Of a DNA stretch of 64,000 nt, positions 38,401 to 47,035 are shown in pieces (position 1 is the first letter of the stretch; every line of letters begins with the position of its first letter). Under the pieces are notes generated by a model. It was given only the letters and a program-made list of their open reading frames with translations. It made no database searches and had not been told where the DNA came from. The translations under genes and the position numbers were made by a program. This stretch comes from Saprospirales bacterium (GTDB taxonomy: Bacteria; Bacteroidota; Bacteroidia; Chitinophagales; Saprospiraceae), in assembly GCA_007695145.1 (NCBI GenBank), contig REEI01000081.1, positions 117,563 to 181,562 on the forward strand, written 5' to 3'.

Positions 38401-40338
38401 TCAGGCCCTATTGAACTGGAGGTTTTTGATGATAATGGTTGCAGCAATACTACAGTAATTAATTTTACTGTAAACCCCCTGCCCGAAATCAATTTTACCG
38501 GGTCCACTACATTCTGCACCGGCTTTTCCACCACTCTCACTATTGGAAATTTTCCCGAAATAAACTGGAGTACTGGAGCTAATGACAATTCTATTACTAT
38601 TGATGAAGAGGGATTGTACACTGTTTCAGTATCAGATGAAAATGGTTGTTCCAATGAAGCAGAAATATTCATCAATGAGGATGAAGAATTGCAACCTGTA
38701 ATATCAGGTGAACCAGGCTTCTGTCCAGGCAATTCGACGGAATTAAACGCAGGTGATAGTTTCGAGGACTATGCATGGAGTACTGGCTCCAATAACCCGC
38801 AAATCATAGTGAACAGTCCTGGAGTTTATACCGTTACCGTCACCGATTCTGATGGTTGTACTGGATCAGCCTCAATAAGTGTGGTGCTGTACGAACTTCC
38901 TGAACCGGAAATTCAGGGTGATGAATTCATTTGCTTTGGAGAAAGTACTACTCTTGAAGTCACAGAGCTTTTCGAATCATATGATTGGAGCACGGGATCT
39001 TCTGAGCAATCAATCCTTGTAAACCAATCCGGAAACTTTTTCGTCACAGTTACTGACCAAAATAACTGCACCGGTACAGCCGATTTTAATGTGGTTCTAA
39101 ATGAGGAGATTATACCTCTGATTGAAGGTCCAGCTGATATTTGCGAAGGAGATTTTGCAACCATCGAAGGGGAAGAAGGGTTTTCGGACTATCTGTGGAG
39201 CAATGGAAACACCGATCTTACAATAACCACTAGTTCTGCAGGGGATTATTATTTGACTGTAACTGATGAAAATGGTTGCACAGGAGAAGGTGTGTTTACA
39301 CTAGTGACAATACCTCTGCCAATCGCAAACGCAGGCGAGGACCAAGTACTTGATTGTTTGACTGATTTGGTTTTCCTCGGTTCAGATGGTCTTCCACATT
39401 TGTCTTATCAATGGTTCGAAGAAGGAATAGAGAATCCTTTTTCCAACAATCCCATCATTGAAACTGCCGATGCAGGAACCTTTATACTGGTAGTTACTGA
39501 CAACAATACAGCTTGTACGAATGAGGATCAGGTCACAGTGTTGTCGGACCCAACCGACATCAACGGATTTCAAATTAGTTTTAACAACCCACTGTGTTTT
39601 GGTGAGAATAATGGTGCAATTACAATTGATGGAATTGATGGGGGAACAGCTCCCTTCATTTTTGAGTTAAACGGAGAAATTTCAGATGCCGGCATTTTTA
39701 CCAACTTACCTAATGGGAGCTACAATATTGTAATCCGGGATGATAAGGGCTGCGAAGTAGATACATTGATTACTCTTACCAATCCTCCTGCAGTCATAGT
39801 TGAGTTGGGACCTGATATCAATATAAACTTTGGAGAAGAAATATTTCTGGAAGGTGATGTAAGCATAGGTCCTGAAAGGATAGCAGGTATTGAATGGTTG
39901 ATAAATGGAATTCCACAATGTGATCCCTGTGAAGAACTCACTCTTTTATTTGACAGTCCCGAAGGTGGTCTTATCAGTTTAATAGTAACGGACATCAATG
40001 GATGTTTCGATTCTGATCAAATCCTAATAACGGTTACTATTAATCGAGATGTTTACATACCCAATGCATTTTCCCCAAATAAAGATGGGGTTAATGATGT
40101 ATTCATAGTATATGGTCCTGAAAACCTTTTTGAAATTGAATATATAAAGATTTTTGATAGATGGGGAAGTAAGGTTTTTGAGAGGTCAAATATTCCACCA
40201 AATGACCCAGTTTTTGGATGGAACGGTGAATTCCGAGGAGAGAGACTCAATCCTGGTATATTTGTCTATCAGCTGCGGGTAAGATATGTAGATGGAAACA
40301 CTAAGGACTTTAACGGAGATCTTCTTCTAACGGAATGA
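35410..40338 (+). CDS. Giant adhesin-like secreted protein with T9SS type B (CHU_C) sorting domain
   Basis: About 1642 residues from the ATG at 35410; a GTG at 35473 would give a more typical signal peptide start (then SSNSYLVLLPLLLLFPFMLS-AQ). The N-terminal ~580 residues are a Cys-rich domain. Ten ~70-residue repeats follow (37222-39324), each with a FC/IC-x-G opening, a W-S-T-G core and a V-T-D-x-x-G/N-C-T/S-G end. A SprB-like repeat (NPLCFGENNGAITI) precedes the C-terminal gliding-motility domain NRDVYIPNAFSPNKDGVND to LLLTE, the T9SS type B signal. Likely a surface adhesin exported across the outer membrane. A ligand cannot be inferred. Confidence 0.92.
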   Translation: MVKCYSLCRGTLAEITLFFREVSRFCLSSNSYLVLLPLLLLFPFMLSAQITEPPDPCDTGSEATCKCETAPILCTIDDLDGFEYSMSTYMHPEDGPQPLCIGVPSVPNNPTWFGFLAWCEELTLLVEIENCTNVCAGTNGTPCGGGPFPCGLFGNCTRGIQIAIYGDCGYNEQVGCNVNDCGNENDKLLELQGLQIGGTYYFMVDGCAGSACDVRINVVGTCGNAEIEPWTNPIDGPDSVCVNTSAFYSVDNLQAATLYHWYIDGVEVDLTEEPNNEIIFPGEGTFELCVDVSNLPCIEVTDDPDPICMTVEVFSPFEDLGEFIECIENAPLIVDGIPYFETGFYEYIVTGPNGCDTFKQLEIIIIDNQPEDQDTVVCEDSFPFFYPPAQNTVIGPGSYFVPATDQFGCDSSYIINFYTLSIDIQLFSIPDTLFCPSESIAISDFGFGAIIDNPEQTIVEEVEFEWFFNGEARPDLEGRNIEVNEAGEYTLIVTAFYNDIICIDSASITIPENFITPPQPLPHFPLEACINTTQEIFTTNYTGDLSVNWSLSGPGTFITQAADSALIRFDSIGSVEICINYFYPDCPELIADSCFVIQVTDGLIPEIIGPNYFCEGQSTTLFTDSSYELIQWNGQESDSLIVSQSGTITLFVVDSLGCNGTAEIQINEALNPEPQILGSPVFCEEGFTELSLDQAYSEILWSTGEGSQFIEVNFEGTVTASVADSLGCSGTASIEITLEEELQLAITGPNEICEGETAILSTIPSFATYEWSTGSIQETLVIGESGTYTVEVGDGRGCFGTAEFNLIVNELPEGDLIADKEGLCPGENLELVFVTSNNISEFLWSDSSTDNTLIVNASGVYELTVTDEKGCKATFDIAIVDFDAPIPEIDGLTEFCSGELVTLSVDDFFDNYQWSTGDTTNETTISSGGSFSITVTDENECTGIALFSVTENPLPQPQITGPNEICDGQNATLGVSQSFSSYLWSTGSIEDEIIVSVSGPIELEVFDDNGCSNTTVINFTVNPLPEINFTGSTTFCTGFSTTLTIGNFPEINWSTGANDNSITIDEEGLYTVSVSDENGCSNEAEIFINEDEELQPVISGEPGFCPGNSTELNAGDSFEDYAWSTGSNNPQIIVNSPGVYTVTVTDSDGCTGSASISVVLYELPEPEIQGDEFICFGESTTLEVTELFESYDWSTGSSEQSILVNQSGNFFVTVTDQNNCTGTADFNVVLNEEIIPLIEGPADICEGDFATIEGEEGFSDYLWSNGNTDLTITTSSAGDYYLTVTDENGCTGEGVFTLVTIPLPIANAGEDQVLDCLTDLVFLGSDGLPHLSYQWFEEGIENPFSNNPIIETADAGTFILVVTDNNTACTNEDQVTVLSDPTDINGFQISFNNPLCFGENNGAITIDGIDGGTAPFIFELNGEISDAGIFTNLPNGSYNIVIRDDKGCEVDTLITLTNPPAVIVELGPDININFGEEIFLEGDVSIGPERIAGIEWLINGIPQCDPCEELTLLFDSPEGGLISLIVTDINGCFDSDQILITVTINRDVYIPNAFSPNKDGVNDVFIVYGPENLFEIEYIKIFDRWGSKVFERSNIPPNDPVFGWNGEFRGERLNPGIFVYQLRVRYVDGNTKDFNGDLLLTE
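37222..39324 (+). repeat. Ten tandem ~70-residue (~210 bp) repeats in the giant protein
   Basis: Ten protein repeats of about 70 residues with conserved Cys, W-S-T-G and V-T-D-x-N-G-C features. DNA identity between units is diverged, so they are old duplications rather than recent slippage. Confidence 0.8.
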
Positions 40339-40438
40339 TGGACACTTATCTGGAAACCTTAAATTGACTACCTTGATGCGTGGACAAAGATTATTCAAGG
40401 ACTTTATACTGTCGCATTAGCATTTTGCTTAGACAGTT

Positions 40439-40693
40439 TTATTTGTTTTCTGTCTTTTCACCGGAAGTTTGTTGGCTTCTCCAATACAAAAAACCAATGG
40501 TCCCAACAACAAGATAAGGTGCAGCAAGCAGATACATAATTCCCCTATTCAATCCAAGGCCGGCAGTTCCGCCATCAGCGAAATTTGATTCGACAGTCAT
40601 TCTGCACATAGGGCATTGAGTGAACGCTTCTACCACGAACAGCAGCATAATAAAAACTGCAAGCAATACAACTTTAAAAAACCTCATAATCAT
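40439..40693 (-). CDS. Small membrane protein with CPMC motif near the cytochrome oxidase cluster
   Basis: An 84-residue protein with a signal-anchor (residues 4-24), QCPMCRMTVESNF just outside it, and a second membrane segment (MYLLAAPYLVVGTIGFLYW). The CXXC could bind a metal or react in thiol exchange, for example during copper delivery to oxidase. It lies after the DUF420 gene on the same strand. No named family was identified with certainty. Confidence 0.75.
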   Translation of the reverse strand: MIMRFFKVVLLAVFIMLLFVVEAFTQCPMCRMTVESNFADGGTAGLGLNRGIMYLLAAPYLVVGTIGFLYWRSQQTSGEKTENK

Positions 40694-40842
40694 CGATTTT
40701 ACTTGCTAACACTACAAAAATACACAAAGTTTAATTACTCAGCTGAATCGATTGAGGAAAGATCGCCTTTGAAAAATTGATGACAAAAGTATATCTCCTA
40801 CTAGATCCGTTCAATATCAAAACAAAGACAAAATGGATACTA

Positions 40843-41391
40843 TTAATAATACGGTAATAACATCAAATAGCAGATGGGGCCGGTAATGGCGACATACAAC
40901 CAAATGGGCAGTACCCAGCGAGCCATTCTTTTGTGTCGTTGAAAATGACCGGAGAAAGCACGGTTGAAGGTAAATAGAATGAAAGGTAGTATTACAGCTG
41001 CTAAAACGACGTGAGTAATCAAAAAGAAGAAGTAAACCCATTTCACAAAACCTTCGCCTTCAAAAGTGGTGACCGGGGTAGTAACGTGGTACAAAACGTA
41101 TGAGGCCAGGAAAAGTACCGACAAAATCATAGCTAAATAAATAGACCTTTTGTGCATCTCGTATTGCCCCTTGCGAACAAATCGCACAGCGGCGATTAGA
41201 ACCACTGCAGTTAAAGCATTCATCGCTGAATGAAGAGGTGGTAGAAATCCAAAGTCAACTCCAAAGTCGAATCTGGGCTCGGGGCCCCTCATCCAAATAA
41301 CAACCGCCAAAAGGATAATTGATATGATTACCGCTGCGAAATTGAGTTTCTTCTCAAGTACAGGATCCGGCTGAATACTTTTTAAATCCAT
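40843..41391 (-). CDS. DUF420 integral membrane protein
   Basis: A 182-residue protein with about five membrane segments, matching the DUF420 family: PLHSAMNALTAVVL, HKRSIYLAMILSVLFLASYVLYH, HVVLAAVILPFILFTF and HKRMARWVLPIWLYVAITG. Several histidines on helix edges are conserved in the family, which is often beside cytochrome oxidase genes and is thought to help its assembly (CtaM-like in Bacillus). It begins 7 bp after the SCO-like gene's stop. Confidence 0.88.
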   Translation of the reverse strand: MDLKSIQPDPVLEKKLNFAAVIISIILLAVVIWMRGPEPRFDFGVDFGFLPPLHSAMNALTAVVLIAAVRFVRKGQYEMHKRSIYLAMILSVLFLASYVLYHVTTPVTTFEGEGFVKWVYFFFLITHVVLAAVILPFILFTFNRAFSGHFQRHKRMARWVLPIWLYVAITGPICYLMLLPYY

Positions 41392-41398
41392 AATTTAT

Positions 41399-42043
41399 TT
41401 AATTTAATCTATCTCTAATCGCATCGGAATAATCTGTTCTTCCGGGTCGGTTGGGTAAATTCATTGCTACATGTTCAACCAATCTGGCCACCCGGTTCTC
41501 CTCTCGAAAATCATAAATCTGGGTAGCTATCCCCTTGTCATTAAAAAAGATAATATATTTTTCAATCCCTAAAGCATTATCCTTCTCACTCGCCCAAACA
41601 TCGCTGAGATTTGCAATCTCTTCCCTTGTGAAGGTCATTACTATTTGATTCCTGTGAAATCCCCGACTACCCAATTCTTCCAGGCGTTCAAGCGCATAGT
41701 CATAGATATTTAAATCCGAGGGAAGGATATTTAGGTAAATGACTTCATCCCGACTTCCAAACTGCTCAATAAGACCCAGGTATCTCGATTGAAGTAAATC
41801 GACTTCTTGCCTATTACCATCCACCACAGAAGCTATAATAAACTTGCCTTCAAAATAGGCATTATCCACAAATCGACCACCCTCATCATATCCATCAAGC
41901 CAATGAAATTTTCCAAAATCACTCAGCTCAGAAATGGCTTCCATTCTGTAGTCAATTCCCTTTTGCAAATAGTACCAGGACAAAAATGGGAAGAGCGCCA
42001 GAATTAACAGAACTACCAGCAATCTAATAAGTGATTTTTTCAC
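41399..42043 (-). CDS. SCO-like thioredoxin-fold protein without the CXXXC motif
   Basis: A 214-residue protein with an N-terminal membrane anchor (residues ~4-26) and a thioredoxin-like domain. Its position and layout match the SCO copper chaperone usually found here: FEGKFIIASVV, then LLQSRYLGLIEQF and VIYLNILPSD, and a late IIFFNDKGIATQIYDF. The CXXXC and the histidine that bind copper in SCO proteins are absent; the corresponding stretch reads VVDGNRQEVDL. It cannot bind copper in the usual way. It lies past the cox-operon terminator, in its own unit with the DUF420 gene. A GTG is the start. Confidence 0.65.
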   Translation of the reverse strand: MKKSLIRLLVVLLILALFPFLSWYYLQKGIDYRMEAISELSDFGKFHWLDGYDEGGRFVDNAYFEGKFIIASVVDGNRQEVDLLQSRYLGLIEQFGSRDEVIYLNILPSDLNIYDYALERLEELGSRGFHRNQIVMTFTREEIANLSDVWASEKDNALGIEKYIIFFNDKGIATQIYDFREENRVARLVEHVAMNLPNRPGRTDYSDAIRDRLN

Positions 42044-42187
42044 GATTATTTTTATTTTGGAACAAATGGAACAAAACTAAGTTGTCGGGATTTTCCAAAA
42101 CTAGTTAGCAATGAAACAAGGAATATTTTAGACGTGATAACAAAGCCTAAGACTATTTATCAAATTGTTCGAAAAGCGAAATATTAT

Positions 42188-42218
42188 AAAAAAACCTGTC
42201 AAAATGCTGACAGGTTTT
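42188..42218 (-). terminator. Rho-independent terminator of the act-cox operon
   Basis: AAAACCTGTCA (42191-42201) and TGACAGGTTTT (42208-42218) form an 11-bp stem with a 6-nt loop. The minus strand continues into a T-run (A7 at 42188-42194 in the plus strand). It lies about 37 bp past the coxIV stop codon. The symmetrical shape could also act weakly on the plus strand. Confidence 0.9.
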
Positions 42219-42254
42219 ACAAAATTCTTTGGGCATACTTATGTTTGGATTTCT

Positions 42255-42671
42255 TTAGTCAAGATTTTTTGTCCTCTCTAATATCCTTTCCAATTCAGCT
42301 TCATCAATAATGGTTCCCTGGCGCTCGCGCTCAAAAGGAGTTTTATAGTCCTCTCTTTGTTGCCCCCAGTGACTGCCGTCCCAAAGGAAGGCAATAATAG
42401 CCCATACCAACAATAAGAATGGAAGAAGAATACTGGAAACGAGGCCTTTAACCTCATACCTAAGGTGCATAAATTCACCCATGATAAAATATGCCTTATA
42501 AACGCTAAGACCAATCATTGCAAGATATATAAACCATCTGGGCAAATAAAAACCAGATATAATATGACCCTTCCCGAGAAGAGCTATAAATACTTCAGCA
42601 ACAGTAACCAGGGCAAGGAGTATCAAACCTTTGAGCACTACCTTTTTAGCCGTTTCGTAATCATGTGCCAT
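42255..42671 (-). CDS. Cytochrome c oxidase subunit IV-type protein
   Basis: A 138-residue membrane protein with about three transmembrane helices (VVLKGLILLALVTVAEVFIALL; RWFIYLAMIGLSVYKAYFIMGEFMHL; SSILLPFLLLVWAIIAFLW) and a charged C-terminus. This is the prokaryotic COX4/CyoD-like pattern, a small subunit that stabilises the heme-copper oxidase. It is the last gene of the operon, 22 bp after coxIII. Confidence 0.87.
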   Translation of the reverse strand: MAHDYETAKKVVLKGLILLALVTVAEVFIALLGKGHIISGFYLPRWFIYLAMIGLSVYKAYFIMGEFMHLRYEVKGLVSSILLPFLLLVWAIIAFLWDGSHWGQQREDYKTPFERERQGTIIDEAELERILERTKNLD

Positions 42672-42692
42672 AACTTATAAAGTTTAATTTTT

Positions 42693-43538
42693 TTACAATA
42701 GATAGAAAACCAGGAAAACAAAAACCCATACCAAATCCACAAAGTGCCAATAAAGTCCAACCTTCTCGACCATTTCATACCCATTTCTTCTCTTTACATA
42801 CAGTCCGCTGGCCACATTAATGGTGATAATGAGAAGAATAATGAGCCCGGACAGTACGTGAAATCCATGGAAGCCGGTAATAAAGTAGAACAAGGCTCCG
42901 AAGGCCGGTGGTCCAAATTCCTGCAACTTAATTTCACCCGCAGCAGTCCTGTAAGGAATTTGATTCCACTCGCCATCTACTTTATGGATCAAATATTCAT
43001 CTCCTGGCTCAAAAGTATCTCCCGCTTGAATGGAATACCCATCCCCTGCGAGATATGTCCCTGCTTCAACATGGCGACTAAATGGATTCTCGGATATGGT
43101 CATATGCTCCTTTACGATAAGAGTATGCCACTCCCAGGCCTGACAGCCGAGAAAAATCGAACCACCTACAATGGTCATTAGCAACCAGAAAACTACACCT
43201 TTTTTATTCTCCCGCTGCCCCTCTTGCACAGCCCGAACCATAGTCGCAGAACTTGCAATGAGCACGAAAGTCATCAGTGTGACGAATATCAGAGGCATAC
43301 CGGTAAAACCACCGGGAAATGACTGAAACACAAAATCTGGTTCCGGCCAGGTGGGAACACTAAATCTAAGTGCGCCGTAGGCGATTAGAAACCCGGCAAA
43401 AGTAAATGCATCAGACATGATAAAATACCACATCATCAGCTTTCCATAACTAGCCTTAAAGGGTTCGCTCCCCCCTTCCCATGAGGCTTTGCCTGTCTTG
43501 GCAGTCTCAGGGTCTTTTACTGTAATTTCTTCAGACAT
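42693..43538 (-). CDS. Cytochrome c oxidase subunit III (first copy)
   Basis: A 281-residue subunit III with several membrane helices and conserved features GFHGFHVLSGLIILL and YWHFVDLVWVFVFL at the C-terminus. A hydrophilic insert (about residues 140-205, with SENPFSRHVEAGTYLAGDGY) separates two helices, so this copy is longer than usual. Subunit III supports proton delivery and oxidase stability. It is followed by coxIV and preceded by a second, shorter subunit III gene. Confidence 0.9.
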   Translation of the reverse strand: MSEEITVKDPETAKTGKASWEGGSEPFKASYGKLMMWYFIMSDAFTFAGFLIAYGALRFSVPTWPEPDFVFQSFPGGFTGMPLIFVTLMTFVLIASSATMVRAVQEGQRENKKGVVFWLLMTIVGGSIFLGCQAWEWHTLIVKEHMTISENPFSRHVEAGTYLAGDGYSIQAGDTFEPGDEYLIHKVDGEWNQIPYRTAAGEIKLQEFGPPAFGALFYFITGFHGFHVLSGLIILLIITINVASGLYVKRRNGYEMVEKVGLYWHFVDLVWVFVFLVFYLL

Positions 43539-43566
43539 CGAGTATTTGATTTTTGTCAGTCAAAAA

Positions 43567-44142
43567 TTATTGAAACATAAAAAATAGTAATAAATATATC
43601 CAAAGCACATCGACAAAATGCCAGTAATGTGCCATCATTCTAAATCTGGTTACCCTTTTCGCTGTAACCCTATGGGGTAAAATAAATGCCTTTAGTAATC
43701 CAACCATAAGGGCCGCCATTCCACCGAGAACATGTAATACATGCACTCCACTGATAACATATACAAAACTTCCAGCCGGATTGCCCGTCAATTCAACCCC
43801 TGATAAATGCATCGCATTCCAACCGAGATATTGAGTAATGACAAATCCCAAACCGAGGACAAAGGTCAAAATGTAAAGATTGCGGTAATTTGCAGTATTA
43901 CCCTTCAAAAACTCTTTGTAAGAAAGATGAATACACAAGCTGCTCAACAGAATAATAACAGTACTTAAAAAGAACCATTCAGGCAATCTGAATTCCAACC
44001 AATTACCTTGAGCCTGACGAACTACATAAGCGCTGGTGAAGGCAGCAAACATCATAACGATGCTGCCGATTGCTACCCACATCCCAAACAATGCAGGCTC
44101 AACTGTGAAATTTCTCTGGGTTCTACTGTTCACACTTTCCAT
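43567..44142 (-). CDS. Cytochrome c oxidase subunit III (second, short copy)
   Basis: A 191-residue five-helix subunit III: ALFGMWVAIGSIVMMFAAFTSAYVVR, GVHVLHVLGGMAALMVGLL and MMAHYWHFVDVLWIYLLLFFMFQ. The start is an ATG at 44142 overlapping the ctaB stop by one base (TGATG), indicating translational coupling; a GTG at 44145 is also in frame. A split or duplicated subunit III is common in Bacteroidota oxidase operons. Confidence 0.92.
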   Translation of the reverse strand: MESVNSRTQRNFTVEPALFGMWVAIGSIVMMFAAFTSAYVVRQAQGNWLEFRLPEWFFLSTVIILLSSLCIHLSYKEFLKGNTANYRNLYILTFVLGLGFVITQYLGWNAMHLSGVELTGNPAGSFVYVISGVHVLHVLGGMAALMVGLLKAFILPHRVTAKRVTRFRMMAHYWHFVDVLWIYLLLFFMFQ

Positions 44143-45047
44143 CACACAATTATTGAATCAAAGAGAAATACCATCAATACCAGGGGCAAATAAGCAAAGG
44201 ATGCAAACATGAGTTTTCTTGCGGATTCATCGTTTGCTTTCAAGTAAAGCTGCCAGCACATCTTGCAGTACCATACAGAAATCATACAGGCTAGAAGCCC
44301 AGCCAAAACAGTTCCGAACCCAAAAAACCATGGAAGAAATGAGAATGGAATTAATAGGAACGAATACACGAAGGCGTGCATCCCTACAGATTTGTCTTTC
44401 TCACCATCCTTTCCGGGCAGTAGTACAAAACCTGCATTTTTATAATCACCATCCGCAAGCCAGGCAATAGCCCAAAAATGCGCAAATTGCCACAGAAACT
44501 GAATACCAAAAAGCGATACTGCAAGTGTGTTAATTTCACCAACAGCTGCAGTTACACCAATAATAACCGGTAAGGCACCCGGAAAGGCACCAATTGCAAC
44601 AGCAAAAGGAGTGACCCTTTTAAGGGGAGTATATATAAAGGCATAACTAATAAGAGCTACCATCCCCAAAAACCCGGTGAGTGGATTGAATGCAGACAAT
44701 ATAGTTATGCCAAATAAACTGAGAAAACCAGCTACTAGCAAAGCAGAAGATGAGGTCATTCTACCTGCTGCTATGGGTCTACCTGCTGTCCTTACCATTC
44801 GCGAATCATAATCCTTTTCAAGGACCTGATTGATAGTATTGGCAGCTGCAGTAACGAAGAATCCTCCGAGTAGTAATAAAAACATACCGGGCATCGACAA
44901 GACTGGTGCTGCAATAATATATGCAAACAGAGATGACAATACTACCAGCAAAGAAAGTCTGAACTTAAAAAGAATCAGCAGATCTTTCAAGAGACTGTTA
45001 CTCGCATGTGCGTCAAGACTCTCTACTAATGTTACAGGTTTTTTCAC
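44142..45047 (-). CDS. ctaB: Protoheme IX farnesyltransferase (heme O synthase)
   Basis: A 301-residue UbiA-type integral membrane prenyltransferase that adds farnesyl to heme b to make heme O. NTINQVLEKDYDSRMVRTAGRP (about residues 71-92) is the first Asp-rich substrate motif. About nine membrane segments follow, with LWQFAHFWAIAWLADGDYKNAGFVLLP. It sits inside the oxidase operon, which supports an A/O-type heme in this oxidase. The start is GTG at 45047. Confidence 0.95.
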   Translation of the reverse strand: MKKPVTLVESLDAHASNSLLKDLLILFKFRLSLLVVLSSLFAYIIAAPVLSMPGMFLLLLGGFFVTAAANTINQVLEKDYDSRMVRTAGRPIAAGRMTSSSALLVAGFLSLFGITILSAFNPLTGFLGMVALISYAFIYTPLKRVTPFAVAIGAFPGALPVIIGVTAAVGEINTLAVSLFGIQFLWQFAHFWAIAWLADGDYKNAGFVLLPGKDGEKDKSVGMHAFVYSFLLIPFSFLPWFFGFGTVLAGLLACMISVWYCKMCWQLYLKANDESARKLMFASFAYLPLVLMVFLFDSIIV

Positions 45048-45110
45048 AATATAAACAAATATATGCCATTCAAATTATAAGGTAAAATGCTCATCCCACT
45101 ACAAAGTGCC

Positions 45111-46967
45111 TTAATGGTGAGCTGTTTTTTTCTCCTCCTCAGAAAGAGGTTCAATCTGAGATATAAAATCGCGACCATCTTTACTGTAGTCATAGCTCCA
45201 CCTGTGAATGGTAGGAATCTTACCGGGCCAATTACCATGGCCGGGTTTGATTGGTGTTGTCCATTCCAGCGTGGTTGCGCCCCATGGATTCTTTACTTTT
45301 ACTTTTCTGCCATACCAAATGCTGTAAAAGAAATTAATGACAAATATCAACTGAACGATAAATACCAAAACTGCAGCAATGGTAATGAACTGATTCATGC
45401 CTCCGAAATGCGCAAAAGACTCAAAGTTATCAAAGCTGTAATACCTTCTAGGCACACCTGCTATACCAAGATAGTGCATAGGCCAGAAGATTAGATAAGC
45501 TCCAATTAAGGTAAACCAAAAATGAACCTTTCCTAGGAATTCATTCATAAATCTACCGTACATCTTGGGGAACCAATGATAAACACCAGCGAACAATCCA
45601 AAAAATGCAGCAACTCCCATAACTATGTGGAAGTGGGCTACAACAAAATAAGTGTCGTGAAGCTGTATATCGATGGCAGAATTACCGAGAAAAATACCTG
45701 TTAGTCCACCACTGATGAACATGGATACAAATCCTATAGCAAATAAGTTGGCAGAATTAAATCTAATACTTCCTCCGTAAAGAGTCGCCAGCCAGTTAAA
45801 AACCTTAACTGCAGAAGGGACTGCAATAATTAGTGTAAAAAGTACAAAGATCATGGCCATGTAAGGATTGATCCCGGATACAAACATATGGTGAGCCCAT
45901 ACCAGGAAAGAGAGAAACCCAATAGCCAAAATGGAAAACACCATCGCCTTATAACCAAAAATTGGTTTACGGCTATGTATGGCTAAAACCTCAGACACAA
46001 TACCCATTGCCGGCAAAATTATAATATAAACCTCCGGGTGACCTAAAAACCAGAACAAGTGCTGGTACAGAATGGGGCTTCCACCAACGTGGTCAAGAGC
46101 CTGGCCACCGATATAAATTTCACTTAGGTAAAAGGAAGTTCCCACACTTCTGTCAAAAAACAGCAGAAGGAATCCGGATACCAAAACAGGGAAGGATAAA
46201 AGCCCAATAATAGCGGTAACCAGAAATGCCCATATGGTAAGTGGAAGTCTCCACATGCTCAATCCTTTGGTACGCATATTTAGTATGGTACTTACGTAAT
46301 TGATACCTCCGAGCAAAACAGAAACCACAAATAGCGTCAAACTGAGCAACCAAAGGGTCATTCCCGCACCGGAACCAGAGGCGGCTTGCGGAAGTGCACT
46401 GAGCGGAGGATAGGCTACCCAGCCTCCTGAAAATGCTCCTGTACTCAGAAACAAAGAAAAGAACAGAACAGCTCCTGCGAGGAAAAAGAACCAATAGGAG
46501 AGCATATTCAGGAAAGGTGATGCCATATCCCTAGCACCAATTTGCAAGGGAATCAGCAGGTTTGAAAAGGTTCCACTCAAGCCCGCAGTCAATACGAAAA
46601 AGACGAGAATTGTTCCATGCATAGTAACCATAGCATAGTAAAATTCAGGCGAAAGAGTTCCTACCCCTGCATCATTCAAAACAATCCACTTTCCAAAGAA
46701 AGGTTTCAACCAGGCCATGTCTTCAGCGGGAAATCCCAATTGAAGGCGGAATACCAGCGAGAGTAAACCACCGATAAAAGCCCAAAACATTCCGGTAATA
46801 AGAAATTGTTTGGCGATCATCTTGTGATCCATACTGAAAACGTAGTGGGTGATAAAGTTTGATTGATACTTGTCACCATCGTGATGATCGTGAAAATGAT
46901 CATCATACCCGTACTTTTCAATAAGCTGATCGGTTACATCTTGTACAGCTACTTGTGTTTGTGCCAT
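45111..46967 (-). CDS. Cytochrome c oxidase subunit I
   Basis: The 618-residue catalytic heme-copper subunit. GHPEVYIIILPAMG carries the CuB histidine and the cross-linked tyrosine, HHMFVSG holds the His pair for CuB, and HDTYFVVAHFHIVMG holds the heme ligands. The first heme histidine is in TMHGTILVFFVL. About 12 membrane segments fit an A-type oxidase. It follows subunit II in an operon with complex III upstream, so it probably accepts electrons from cytochrome c delivered by that complex. Confidence 0.97.
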   Translation of the reverse strand: MAQTQVAVQDVTDQLIEKYGYDDHFHDHHDGDKYQSNFITHYVFSMDHKMIAKQFLITGMFWAFIGGLLSLVFRLQLGFPAEDMAWLKPFFGKWIVLNDAGVGTLSPEFYYAMVTMHGTILVFFVLTAGLSGTFSNLLIPLQIGARDMASPFLNMLSYWFFFLAGAVLFFSLFLSTGAFSGGWVAYPPLSALPQAASGSGAGMTLWLLSLTLFVVSVLLGGINYVSTILNMRTKGLSMWRLPLTIWAFLVTAIIGLLSFPVLVSGFLLLFFDRSVGTSFYLSEIYIGGQALDHVGGSPILYQHLFWFLGHPEVYIIILPAMGIVSEVLAIHSRKPIFGYKAMVFSILAIGFLSFLVWAHHMFVSGINPYMAMIFVLFTLIIAVPSAVKVFNWLATLYGGSIRFNSANLFAIGFVSMFISGGLTGIFLGNSAIDIQLHDTYFVVAHFHIVMGVAAFFGLFAGVYHWFPKMYGRFMNEFLGKVHFWFTLIGAYLIFWPMHYLGIAGVPRRYYSFDNFESFAHFGGMNQFITIAAVLVFIVQLIFVINFFYSIWYGRKVKVKNPWGATTLEWTTPIKPGHGNWPGKIPTIHRWSYDYSKDGRDFISQIEPLSEEEKKTAHH

Positions 46968-47035
46968 TTTTAAAAAATTTTCTGTTACTAAATGATGGGT
47001 CCTTTTCCATCAAAATAAATAAACAACAGATTTAC

